From assembly GCA_943912755.1 (NCBI GenBank), contig CALTWF010000001.1, positions 174,224 through 238,223 of the forward strand: DNA of 64,000 nt. The letters are read 5' to 3'. The notes under the pieces are model-generated. The model worked only from the letters and a program-made list of their open reading frames with translations. It did no database searches and was not told the DNA's origin. Shown in pieces: positions 26,683 through 35,342 of this stretch. Within the stretch, counting starts at the first letter, position 1, and the number at the start of each line of letters is the position of its first letter. The DNA is from an uncultured Pseudomonas sp. (lineage in GTDB: Bacteria; Pseudomonadota; Gammaproteobacteria; Pseudomonadales; Pseudomonadaceae). A program made the position numbers and the translations under genes.

Positions 26683-27837
26683 CTACCCTCGGCGAACAAT
26701 GGTGCCAGAGGTCAAAATCACCAGCACCAGCAAGCCGCCGCTCAACAGCAACGCCACACTCAACGACGACAGATGGGCCACAAAGCCAATGATCGCCGGC
26801 CCCATGAGAATCCCCAGGTAGCCAATCGCATTCACCGTCGACAACGCCAGCGCTACCGGCATCAAGTGCTGCCGGCCCACCGCCGAGCAATACACCGGCA
26901 CCAGGTTGGCGGCCCCTGCCCCCAGCAGCACGAAGCCCGCCAGGGTCACCCACTGACTGTCAACCAGCACCGCCAGCAGCATGCCGGACATGGCCAGCAC
27001 ACTCCCACCCACCAGCACCCGCCGCTCACCCAGGCGCGGTACCAGCCAGTCGCCGGACAGCCTGCCAGCAGCCATGGTCACTGAGAACAATGCGTAGCCC
27101 AGGCCTGCCTGGTTGATATCCATACCCCGAGCAGTGGTCAGGAACACCGCACTCCAGTCCAGCATCGAGCCTTCGACCAAAAAGGCGATGAGACACAACA
27201 CTCCGAGTAGCAGTACGTACCGGCTCGGCCGGGTAAACATCGGTGAACCCGCTCCCTCCCCGTACGCCAACATGCTCCGCCCGATGGTCGTTAGCAGCAA
27301 AACTACCAGCCCCGCCAGCACCGCGACCGATACCAGGGGTGACAGACCAAGCGCAAGCAGGCCGGACACCAGCAACGCGCTGACGATATTGCCGACGCTG
27401 AACAGTCCATGAAATCCGGACATCAAGGTCCGTCCCAGACCGCGCTCGACCATCGAGCCCTGCAGGTTCATGGTCACGTCGGCGGTGCCCATGAAGGCGC
27501 CGAAGCACAGCAGGAACAGCACCAGCACGGAGAACTCCGAGACCGCAGCCAAGGCCAGCAGACAGGCCATGGCGCCACCGATCGCGGCGGTCAGTGCGGC
27601 GCGACAGCCGACCCTGCTCACCAGCTTCGCGACGAACGGCATCATGCACATGGAGCCGGTGCCCAGACATAGCAGCAACAGGCCCAACTGCCCATCGCCG
27701 ATCCCGGCGCGCTCCCGGGCGAAAGGCACCAGCGGCGCCCAGGCGCCCATGGACACGCCGGACAATAGAAAGGCGATGCGGCAGGCCGCGAGGTTGCTGC
27801 GGGTGATGGAGAAGGGTCGGTTGCTCAGGTCATTCAT
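26683..27837 (-). CDS. MFS transporter, YbjJ-like
   Basis: A 384-residue membrane protein with about 12 hydrophobic segments and no soluble domain. The start ATG 27837 follows GGAAA; the longer in-frame version (to 27960) would read through the terminator in front of the gene. The C-terminal half contains STVNAIGYLGILMGPAIIGF, which resembles the MFS protein at 35343. It may export or import a metabolite of this regulon; direction and substrate are unknown. An intrinsic terminator lies 15 bases before its start codon, so expression probably depends on read-through. Confidence 0.85.
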   Translation of the reverse strand: MNDLSNRPFSITRSNLAACRIAFLLSGVSMGAWAPLVPFARERAGIGDGQLGLLLLCLGTGSMCMMPFVAKLVSRVGCRAALTAAIGGAMACLLALAAVSEFSVLVLFLLCFGAFMGTADVTMNLQGSMVERGLGRTLMSGFHGLFSVGNIVSALLVSGLLALGLSPLVSVAVLAGLVVLLLTTIGRSMLAYGEGAGSPMFTRPSRYVLLLGVLCLIAFLVEGSMLDWSAVFLTTARGMDINQAGLGYALFSVTMAAGRLSGDWLVPRLGERRVLVGGSVLAMSGMLLAVLVDSQWVTLAGFVLLGAGAANLVPVYCSAVGRQHLMPVALALSTVNAIGYLGILMGPAIIGFVAHLSSLSVALLLSGGLLVLVILTSGTIVRRG

Positions 27838-27852
27838 GGGTTTCCAGCCATT

Positions 27853-27878
27853 AAAAAAAAGCCCATCCGGAGATGGGC
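27853..27878 (-). terminator. Intrinsic terminator just upstream of the MFS start
   Basis: On the minus strand GCCCATC-TCCG-GATGGGC is followed by eight T. It ends the APC permease transcript. Because only 15 bases separate the T-run from the next start codon, it may also act as an attenuator. Upstream in the same leader, GACCTT and AAGGTC can pair around a GCGGG-GAA-CCCGC hairpin. Confidence 0.88.
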
Positions 27879-27956
27879 GAGGTGTGGTGAGAAAGAGCAC
27901 GGTTTGCACGGACCTTTTGGAGGCGGGTTCCCCGCTTGCACAAGGTCTCGGGTAAA

Positions 27957-29339
27957 TCATTGATCGCGTTTTTGCAGGATCACCCCGACCACGATCAGGC
28001 CCAGTGTCAGGGTCGATGACACCAGCAACTCCATCTGATGCCCCGGCACCACCGCCATCAGCACCAGGAACGCCACGATGGCGGCGATGGTCAGGTACGA
28101 CAACGCCGGGAACAGTGGGAAGCGCACCAGCAGGCTACGGCCTGCGGCGATGGCCCGCTTGCGCAGGATCACCTGGCTCACGGCAATCACCAGGTACATC
28201 ACCAGGGCGATGGTGCCGATGGTGGCGATCAACGGCACCAGCACGCTCTGCGGCAGGGTGTAGTTGGCGACCAGCAGGACAAGGGCACCGCCGCAGGCAT
28301 ACAGGACCGATACCTTGGGCACGCCATTGCTGGTGGTTTGCGCCCAGGAGCCCGGTGCATCACGCCGTACCGCCAGTGAGTAGCCCATGCGCGAGGCAGT
28401 GAAGATTGCAGAGTTCAGGGTACTGGCCACGCCCACCAGGATCACCGCCTGGATGATGGTTGCCGCACCCGGAATGCCCATGACCTCCAGCGCCGACTGG
28501 AACGAGCCGACCTGCAGCGCTGGGGCATTCCAGGCCACCAGGCAGACGATCACGAAGATCGAACCGAAGTAGAAGATCAACATGCGCCACACCACCGAAC
28601 GAATGGCCCGGCGGATATTGGCCTGCGGGTCTTCGGATTCGGCAGCCGCGATGGTGACGATCTCCATGCCGGTAAAGCTGAACAGCGCCAGGACCAGCGC
28701 CGAAGCAATGCCGGGCAGACCGGTCGGGGCAAAACCACCGTCCTGCCAGAGATGGCCGAAACCGGAAGCGGAACTGCTCGGCAACAACCCGGCGATGGCA
28801 AGGATGCCCATGACGATGAAGGCGAGGATGGTCACCACCTTGATCAGCGAAAACCAGTACTCCAGGGTGCCGAAGTTCTTCACGCTCATGATGTTGGTCA
28901 GGGTCAGGCCGACGATCAGCACCACGCCAACGGCCATGGATGGCACGCCGAGCCAGGCGCCGAGGATGTCCGAGGCGACGATCGCTTCCAGCGGGATCAC
29001 CAGCACGTAGAACCACCAGTACAGCCAGCCGATGGCGAACCCGGCCCAACGACCGAGGGCCTGTTGCGCATAAGTGGAGAAGGAGCCGGTATCCGGGTTG
29101 GCCGTGGCCAGTTCCGCCAGCATGCCCATGACCAGCACCACCAGCAGCGCAGCGATACCGAAAGAGATCAGGACCGCCGGCCCCGCCGCACTGATCGCGC
29201 TGGCCGAACCAACGAAGAAACCGGCGCCGATCACGCCGCCAATGGAGATCATGCTGATCTGGCGGCTGCTCAGCCCTTTGCACAGCGCGCCATGAGCGCC
29301 GACCGTCCGGGAGGACGGCAAATCCAATTGTTGGTTCAC
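27957..29339 (-). CDS. APC-family amino acid permease
   Basis: A 460-residue cytoplasmic-membrane importer with 12 predicted helices. The N-terminal helix 1 block ISIGGVIGAGFFVGSASAIS is the substrate/sodium-site signature of the AAT/GabP group, and FSFTGMEIVTIAAAES is also typical. It likely takes up an amino acid, GABA or a related amine. It is transcribed from copy 4 of the composite promoter, with a leader of about 28 bases, so it belongs to the same regulon as the polyamine-type ABC importer. Confidence 0.9.
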   Translation of the reverse strand: MNQQLDLPSSRTVGAHGALCKGLSSRQISMISIGGVIGAGFFVGSASAISAAGPAVLISFGIAALLVVLVMGMLAELATANPDTGSFSTYAQQALGRWAGFAIGWLYWWFYVLVIPLEAIVASDILGAWLGVPSMAVGVVLIVGLTLTNIMSVKNFGTLEYWFSLIKVVTILAFIVMGILAIAGLLPSSSASGFGHLWQDGGFAPTGLPGIASALVLALFSFTGMEIVTIAAAESEDPQANIRRAIRSVVWRMLIFYFGSIFVIVCLVAWNAPALQVGSFQSALEVMGIPGAATIIQAVILVGVASTLNSAIFTASRMGYSLAVRRDAPGSWAQTTSNGVPKVSVLYACGGALVLLVANYTLPQSVLVPLIATIGTIALVMYLVIAVSQVILRKRAIAAGRSLLVRFPLFPALSYLTIAAIVAFLVLMAVVPGHQMELLVSSTLTLGLIVVGVILQKRDQ

Positions 29340-29373
29340 GCAGAGGCCCTGAATTGTTGTTTTGGGTCGGGCC

Positions 29374-29439
29374 AGATTAGGTGGGGCAATTCAGGGGGCC
29401 AATTTCTCATCCCGTGGAAAAGTGACGCAGCCTGACGCA
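29374..29439 (-). promoter_or_regulatory. Composite activator-type promoter, copy 4 (APC permease)
   Basis: On the minus strand: TGCGTCA (29439-29433), 3 bases, TGCGTCA (29429-29423), 14 bases, GAGAAATTG (29408-29400), 20 bases, TAATCT (29379-29374). Same spacing as the other three copies; the start codon is at 29339. Confidence 0.85.
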
Positions 29440-29462
29440 CTTTGTCACCGCAGGGTGCGCAA

Positions 29463-30536
29463 TCAGCTGGCCGGGTTGGCCGTGGAGCCACGCACTACCA
29501 GGCTGGTGTCGAAGATCTTCACCCTCGGGGCCAACGGCTCGCCGGCTTCCAGTTCTTCCAGAAGCAGGCGCGCCGCCCACTCGCCCTTGCCGATCAGCGA
29601 CTGGCGGATGGTGGTGAGCTCGCGCAGGCTGGCCTCGGGGATATCGTCGAAGCCGATTACCGATAGCTGCGTCGGCACCTGGACACCTTGGTCCCTGGCC
29701 TGGGACAGCGCGGCCAGGGCCATCACATCGGAGCTGGCGACAATCGCGGTGATGCCACTGTCGCGAAGCAGGGTCGCCGCCGCTTGCCGGCCCAGGGCGT
29801 CGGTGAAACCACCGGCCTCGACGATCAGCAAGTCTTCGAAGGCGATGCCATGCCCTGCAGCAGCGTCGATGTACGCCGCCAGCCGCTCACGCACGATCAT
29901 CTCGGTGGAAGCCTTGAACCGCGCCTTGCTCACCACCCCCTTCTTGCCGTCCGGAAGCAGACGCTCGACCAGCACGCCAATCCGGCGATGGCCGAGACCG
30001 ATGATGTGCTCCATCTGATCGATGGAGGCCTGGCGGTCATCGATACCGACGTAGTGCACACCCTCCAGGCGCGGCGAGTCGATGATCACCGCCGGCAGAG
30101 TGCGCTTGGCGATGAACTGGACAATGGGATGGTCGTCCGGCAGGGTCGAGACGATCAGTCCGTCCACCAGACCCCGTACTGCCAGGTTGGCGTCACCGGC
30201 GCCCTCGCCTTCGAGCTTCTTGCTGCGCATGGGGAACAGGGTCAGGGCGACGTTGGCCAGTTCGTTAACCTTGGCGATGCCCTTGAGCAGGGACATTGCC
30301 CAGGGGTCGTCAAAGGCGTAGGACAACTGGTCCATCACCACCAGGCCGATGGCCCCGACCCGCCCGGAACGCAGGCTGCGCCCACGCACATTGGGGCCGG
30401 GGTAGCCCAGTTGCGCAGCCACCGCGAGGATGTGCTCGCGCTGACTCGCCGAAACCTTGTTCGACCCGCTGTACGCATAGGAAACCGCCGGCTGGGACAC
30501 TCCCGCGGCCTTGGCCACGTCCTTCATCGAAACCAT
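29463..30536 (-). CDS. LacI-family transcriptional regulator
   Basis: A 357-residue LacI/GalR regulator. The N-terminal helix-turn-helix and hinge are at residues 1-60 (MKDVAKAAGVSQPAVSYA, SASQREHILAVAAQLGY), followed by the periplasmic-binding-protein-like effector domain (~65-345). The ATG at 30536 has AGGA upstream; a second ATG three codons later is also usable, and the longer frame to 30623 is not LacI-like. A perfect palindromic operator lies 194 bases upstream, in the promoter of the divergent ThuA/TPP/GMC cluster, which is the likely target. Confidence 0.9.
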   Translation of the reverse strand: MVSMKDVAKAAGVSQPAVSYAYSGSNKVSASQREHILAVAAQLGYPGPNVRGRSLRSGRVGAIGLVVMDQLSYAFDDPWAMSLLKGIAKVNELANVALTLFPMRSKKLEGEGAGDANLAVRGLVDGLIVSTLPDDHPIVQFIAKRTLPAVIIDSPRLEGVHYVGIDDRQASIDQMEHIIGLGHRRIGVLVERLLPDGKKGVVSKARFKASTEMIVRERLAAYIDAAAGHGIAFEDLLIVEAGGFTDALGRQAAATLLRDSGITAIVASSDVMALAALSQARDQGVQVPTQLSVIGFDDIPEASLRELTTIRQSLIGKGEWAARLLLEELEAGEPLAPRVKIFDTSLVVRGSTANPAS

Positions 30537-30693
30537 CTGCAACCTGTCCTTTTTCTTGCTTGTCGGCACGGTGCCAAAGGGCTCCGGCACAGCGAAATGG
30601 CGCCCAGCATACCGGCTCCCCACCCGCTCGGCGAGCCGACCGCAGGCGCCCGGAACAGCAATCGGCGCAGACGTGATTTGTCAGCGCAGGGGA

Positions 30694-30745
30694 TTGACAA
30701 GGCGAAATCGCGTGTTAATTTGTGCCTCAGGTTATACGTATAACC
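30694..30745 (+). promoter_or_regulatory. Promoter with palindromic LacI-type operator
   Basis: TTGACA (30694-30699), 16 bases, TAATTT (30716-30721), then the perfect 16-bp palindrome GGTTATACGTATAACC (30730-30745) at the expected transcription start, a road-block position for a repressor. It points toward the genes starting at 31159. Confidence 0.8.
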
Positions 30746-30781
30746 GAGCAATATCACTAACAAGAAACGAGGCCCGATCCC

Positions 30782-30958
30782 ATGTCTGGTGCCCAATCGC
30801 CGAGGTTTTCCGCCCGGCCAGTTCATACCGTGCGATGCACAGCGCCCGTCCGCCGACGGGACTCGTTATCGCCACCTTTCGTTGTCACTGCCCCCAAAGT
30901 CCGAGTCATGTCCGCAGCGAGCCCTGCTCCGCTGGCAGCAGTGTCATGTTTGCAATGA
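30782..30958 (+). CDS. Possible 58-codon leader ORF
   Basis: An ATG with GAGG nine bases upstream opens a 58-codon frame inside the ~430-base leader of the LacI-controlled operon. The peptide (Ser, Arg, Pro and Val rich) resembles nothing I know, and no membrane or signal segment is evident. It could be a regulatory leader peptide, a gene remnant, or chance. The rest of the leader (30959-31158) shows no other gene. Confidence 0.3.
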   Translation: MSGAQSPRFSARPVHTVRCTAPVRRRDSLSPPFVVTAPKVRVMSAASPAPLAAVSCLQ

Positions 30959-31158
30959 AGTGAAAAACCGCCGGGCACTTTCGTGACTGGCGCAAGCGCA
31001 AGTTCAAGCGCACCGCAATTGATTGCGGCGGCCTCCTGCAGCCGGAAAAAAGGTTCTCGCCGGAACTGAAAGATGCAGTTGAAAGATCGACAGGCCAAAC
31101 CTCGAAGTTGTTTCGAGCGCTGCCTGTCGCCTGAAAAACAGAAAGTGGAGAGATAACC

Positions 31159-31818
31159 GTGACCCGAGTTCTTTATCTGTACGGCGGCTGGCCAGGCCAC
31201 TACCCCTATGAAATCGCCGGCTGGGCCCGCGAGCTGTTCAAGGAACTGGAGTTCGATGTCGAGGAGTCGACCGATATCTTCACCCTGGACCGCGACCTGA
31301 AGGGCTACGACCTGATCGTGATCGGCTGGAACAATGCCGTCACTACCGAGACCCTCACCGCCTCCCAGGAAAAGCACCTGTCCGAAGCCATCGAAAGCGG
31401 TGTCGGCCTGGTTGGCTGGCATGGCGCCGGGGCGGCTTTCCGAGCCAGCCTGAAATACCACTTCATCCTCGGCGGATCGTTCCTCGAACACCCGGCCGGC
31501 GAAGGCTTCCCGCATCCCTACCAGGTCAACTTCATTGACCGCGAGCACGTAGTGACCCAGGGCGTCGAGGACTTCGAAGTTCGCTCCGAGCAGTACTACA
31601 TGCAGGTCGATCCGAATATCCACGTGCTCGCCGAAACCACCTTCGACGGCAATCCGATGCCTTGGCTCAAGGGCCACCGCAGCCCGGTCGCCTGGGTGCG
31701 CAACTGGGGCGAAGGCCGGGTGTTCTACCACTCCGTGGGGCACGACACCGGCAACCTCGCCGACCCGAATATCCGTCGCCTGACCAAGCAGGGCCTGCTC
31801 TGGGCCGCGCGCAAATAA
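31159..31818 (+). CDS. ThuA-domain protein
   Basis: A 219-residue protein of the ThuA (trehalose utilisation) superfamily, a class I glutamine amidotransferase-like fold. It starts at GTG 31159 with GGAGAG upstream. The family landmarks are the glycine-rich first strand YLYGGWPGH, the central GLVGWHGAGAAF where the amidotransferase Cys is replaced, and GRVFYHSVGHD at the C-terminal end. ThuA proteins act on keto-sugar intermediates in some organisms; here the substrate is unknown. It is the first gene of a five-gene rightward cluster. Confidence 0.85.
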   Translation: MTRVLYLYGGWPGHYPYEIAGWARELFKELEFDVEESTDIFTLDRDLKGYDLIVIGWNNAVTTETLTASQEKHLSEAIESGVGLVGWHGAGAAFRASLKYHFILGGSFLEHPAGEGFPHPYQVNFIDREHVVTQGVEDFEVRSEQYYMQVDPNIHVLAETTFDGNPMPWLKGHRSPVAWVRNWGEGRVFYHSVGHDTGNLADPNIRRLTKQGLLWAARK

Positions 31819-31892
31819 ATACCTGACCGGTATATCCGCGGCACTTGCCCGGATAACTCCAAGGAAAACCCTCCAATAAGGAGCGCAGTAAC

Positions 31893-33676
31893 ATGGCAAA
31901 ACTTACTGGCAGCCAGGTGGTTGCCCAGACCCTGAAGAACTATGGCGTGGAATACGTCGCCGGGATTCCCGGCCACGGTATCTGGACCCTGATGGACGCC
32001 TTCATGGAAGAGGAGTCACAACTCAAGTTCATCCAGGTCTTCCATGAGCAGAGCGCGGTGCACCTGGCCGACGGTTACTACCGCGTCGCCGGCAAGCCGA
32101 TGGCCGCCGTCACCTCCATCGGCGCCGGCGCGAGCAACACCGTGATCGGCATGGCCACCGCCTACACCGACTCCACCAGCTGCATGCTGATCACCGGTGG
32201 CCCACCCACATGCGTGGCCATGGCCTGCTGCAGGAGCTGGAGCGCTACACCGACAACGACTTCCCGAAGATCGCCGAAGCCGTGTCCAAGCGGCATTGGG
32301 TCGCCACCCGCACCGAGGAAATGCCGTTCATCATGCATCGCGCTTTCAGCTCGATGCTGACCGGCCGCCCGGGCCCGGTGCATATCGAGATCCCGATGGA
32401 CGTCCAGGCGGAGGCTGCGGAAGTCACCCTGCACGACCTGCAGGAGCGCATTCCGGTGGGCAAGGTCTATCCCGACCCGCAGGCCATCCGTCGCGCCGCC
32501 GAAGTGCTGCGTGAAGCCAAGCGGCCGATGATCGTCATCGGTGGCGGGGTGATCACCGCCGAAGCCTCGGCCGAAGTGCTGGCACTGGCCGAACACTGGA
32601 AGATCCCGGTGGTCACCACCTGGAACGGCAAGGGCGGCTTCCCGGAGGACCATGCGCTGTTCTCCGGCAGCGTCGGCCAGACCGGCACCCTGTGCGGCAA
32701 CCATATGGCCTCGAATGCCGACGTGATCATTGCCGTAGGCTGCCGCTTCACCGACTGGTCGTCGTCCAGCTATGCCCAGGGCGTGACCTTCTCGATCCCG
32801 CCGGGACGCCTGATCCATATCGATATCGACCCGCACGAGATCGGCAAGAACTACCCGGTGGCCGTGGGTATCGTCTCCGACGCCAAGTACGCCCTCGCCC
32901 ATCTGGTCGAAGAGTTGAAGAGCGACAGCGTCGAGCGTGCCGAGTACCTGGCCGACCTCAAGCACAACCAGGACCTGTGGGAAGCCAAGCTGGCCACCCG
33001 CCGCGACTCCGACCGTTTCCCGTTCACCTCCCAGCGCCCGCTGGGTGCGCTGCGCAAGATCTTCCCGCGCGACACCATCGTGGTGGTCGGATCGGGCAAC
33101 GCCCAAGGTGCGGTGAAACAGACCTTCCCGGTCTACACGCCACGTACCCACCTGACCTCCGGCGGTTTCTCGTCCATGGGCTGGGCCGTACCCGCTGCCA
33201 TCGGCGCCAAGCTGGCGGCACCGAACCAACCGGTGGTGTGCATCCTCGGTGACGGCGACTTCCTGATGAACCCGCAGGAAATCGCGGTCTGCGTGACCAA
33301 CAACATCCCCGTGGTGTTCCTGATCCAGAACAACGCCGGCTACATGTCGATCCGCGGCGGCCAGCGCAAGCAGACCAGCCGCCACCTGGGCAGCGAGTTC
33401 AACCTGCCCAACGGCGAACCCTACTCCCCGGACTACGCGGCCTTGGGCAAGTCGTTCGGCATCCAGTCGTACTGCGTGCAGAGCAACGAAGAGCTGGAGC
33501 CGATCCTGCAGAAGGCCCTGGAAGCCAACGCCCCGGTACTGATCGAAGTACCGACCGACCGCGACGCGGCAGGTCCGTGGGTGCCGGGCTGGTGGGACTT
33601 CCCGGTGCCGGAGTACATCACTGACGAACGTCAGGACGAGTACTGGGAACTGCGCAACAAAGAACAGCACCTGTAA
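31893..33676 (+). pseudogene. Thiamine-pyrophosphate enzyme (acetolactate synthase-like) with a one-base frameshift
   Basis: The N-terminal part (from ATG 31893) and C-terminal part (ending 33676) of one ~594-residue TPP enzyme lie in different frames. The first frame is good to ITGGPP at about 32205; the second resumes at MRGHGLLQELE from about 32208. One extra C in the CCCACCCAC run would restore GGPPHMRGHG, so either a base has been lost or the assembly has an error. The catalytic Glu52 (FHEQSAVHLADGYY) and the TPP/Mg motif GDGDF...NNAGY are both present. The enzyme would decarboxylate or ligate a 2-oxo acid, or cleave a dione; the reaction is unknown. It has a GGAG-type site and follows ThuA by 74 bases. 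Confidence 0.8.
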
Positions 33677-33698
33677 TACCCACGAAGGCATGCAAGCA

Positions 33699-35291
33699 AT
33701 GAGTAACCAAGCCACCACTCATTCAGCGCAAGCCTCGTCGGAAGGAGCGCCGGTTCGCCGGCGTTCCGCTTCGACAGTCAAGCCTGATGAAAACGCAACC
33801 CTGACCTGCGACGTGCTGATCATCGGCTCGGGCATGGGCGGGTCGACCTTCGCCCACGCCCTGGTCAACAAGGGGCTGGACGTATTGATCGTCGAGCGCG
33901 GCGACTTCCTGCCCCGCGAGACGGAAAACTGGAGCGCCGAGGCCGTGTTCGGCCAGGGTCGCTACCGCAATGCCGAACCCTGGCTGGACCGCGACAACCA
34001 GCCCTTCACCCCCGGCGTGTTCTATTACGTCGGCGGCAATACCAAGTTCTACGGCGCCATGCTTCCGCGCTTTCGCGAGGTGGACTTCGCCGCAGTGCAT
34101 CACGCCGAAGGCATCGCCCCGGCCTGGCCGATCGGCTACGCCGAGCTTGAGCCGTTCTACTGCCAGGCCGAGGCGCTGTACAAGGTCCACGGCAATGCCG
34201 GCCAGGACCCGACAGACCCATGGCGCTCACAACCCTATCCATGGCCCGGCCTGCAGCACGACGCTGCGCTGCTGCCCCTGGAAGCGGCGATGAAACGCGC
34301 CGGTCTGTCACCTTTCGTAATGCCGGCCGCCGTGGACTACGGTACTGATCGGGCCTGCGTGCTCTGCTCCACCTGCGACGGCTACCCATGCCTGCTCGAA
34401 GCCAAGGGTGACGCCGAGGTCTCCGCGCTGCGCCCGGCCCTGCAAGGCGGTGCGCGGCTGCTGGTTGGCACGAAGATTGATGCACTGCTGACCTCGGACG
34501 ACGGCAAACGCGTCACCGAGGCACGGGGCATGAAGGACGGCAAGCCGGTGCGGATCCTCGCCCAGCGCATCGCCCTCGCCTGCGGCGCGGTCAACAGTGC
34601 CGCCCTGCTCCTGCGCTCGCGCAATGCTCGACACCCCAATGGACTGGGCAACAGTTCCGACCAGTTGGGGAGAAACTACATGGTGCACAACAGTACCTTC
34701 ATGATCGCCGTGGACCCGCGACGCACCAATCCGGTGAAGTTCCAGAAAACCCTGGCGCTCAACGACTGGTACTCGGCCGGCCGCGACAACGCCTTCCCCC
34801 TGGGCAACGTGCAGATGCTCGGCAAGATCCGCGAGCCGATGATCAGCCCGATGCGCCCATGGATCCCGAAGATCGTCTCGCGTTTCATCACCGGGCACAG
34901 CGTCGATCTCTACCTGACCTCGGAAGACATCCCGACCCGGGACAACCGCATCGAATACGACGCCGAGCGCGACGCGATCAAGGTGCACTGGACGCCCAAC
35001 AACCTCAGCGCCCACGAACAACTGGTGGAGCGCACCACGGCGTTGATGAAGCAGGCCGGCTACCCGCTGGTGCTCACCGAGCGCATGGGCATCGCCACCA
35101 ACTCGCACCAGTGCGGCACCGCCGTGATGGGTACAGACCCCGCACGCAGCGTGGTCGACAGCCACTGCAAGATGCATGACCTGGACAACGTGTGGATCGT
35201 CGACAGCTCGTCGTTCCCCTCCTCGGCTGCGGTCAATCCGGCGCTCACCATCGCCGCCAACGCCTTGCGGGTTGCCGCCAACTTCCACTGA
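33699..35291 (+). CDS. GMC-family FAD-dependent oxidoreductase (distinct subgroup)
   Basis: A 530-residue flavoprotein starting at ATG 33699 (GAAGG ten bases upstream; an ATG at 33690 is too close to that site). FAD motif IIGSGMGGS is followed by FYYVGGNTKFYGAM. The C-terminal active site is in NSHQCGTAVMG (His) and AVNPALTIAANALR (Asn). A cysteine-rich segment CVLCSTCDGYPC lies at about residues 215-230. It differs from the two GMC paralogues at 14239 and 22542 and resembles the gluconate-dehydrogenase-large-subunit type. There is no Tat signal. It lies 22 bases after the TPP enzyme gene. Confidence 0.88.
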   Translation: MSNQATTHSAQASSEGAPVRRRSASTVKPDENATLTCDVLIIGSGMGGSTFAHALVNKGLDVLIVERGDFLPRETENWSAEAVFGQGRYRNAEPWLDRDNQPFTPGVFYYVGGNTKFYGAMLPRFREVDFAAVHHAEGIAPAWPIGYAELEPFYCQAEALYKVHGNAGQDPTDPWRSQPYPWPGLQHDAALLPLEAAMKRAGLSPFVMPAAVDYGTDRACVLCSTCDGYPCLLEAKGDAEVSALRPALQGGARLLVGTKIDALLTSDDGKRVTEARGMKDGKPVRILAQRIALACGAVNSAALLLRSRNARHPNGLGNSSDQLGRNYMVHNSTFMIAVDPRRTNPVKFQKTLALNDWYSAGRDNAFPLGNVQMLGKIREPMISPMRPWIPKIVSRFITGHSVDLYLTSEDIPTRDNRIEYDAERDAIKVHWTPNNLSAHEQLVERTTALMKQAGYPLVLTERMGIATNSHQCGTAVMGTDPARSVVDSHCKMHDLDNVWIVDSSSFPSSAAVNPALTIAANALRVAANFH

Positions 35292-35342
35292 ACCGGCCCC
35301 TCGCGGGCAGCCAGCCTTCAGCTGACAGGAACTTGTTAAAAC

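Noticed and set aside
25092..26699. 535-residue minus-strand frame over the HisD-like gene
   Set aside because: Shadow of a protein with all catalytic residues on the plus strand.
32162..33718. 518-residue minus-strand frame over the TPP enzyme
   Set aside because: Its length is due to GC-rich codon bias; the plus strand carries the TPP motifs. It does not explain the frameshift.
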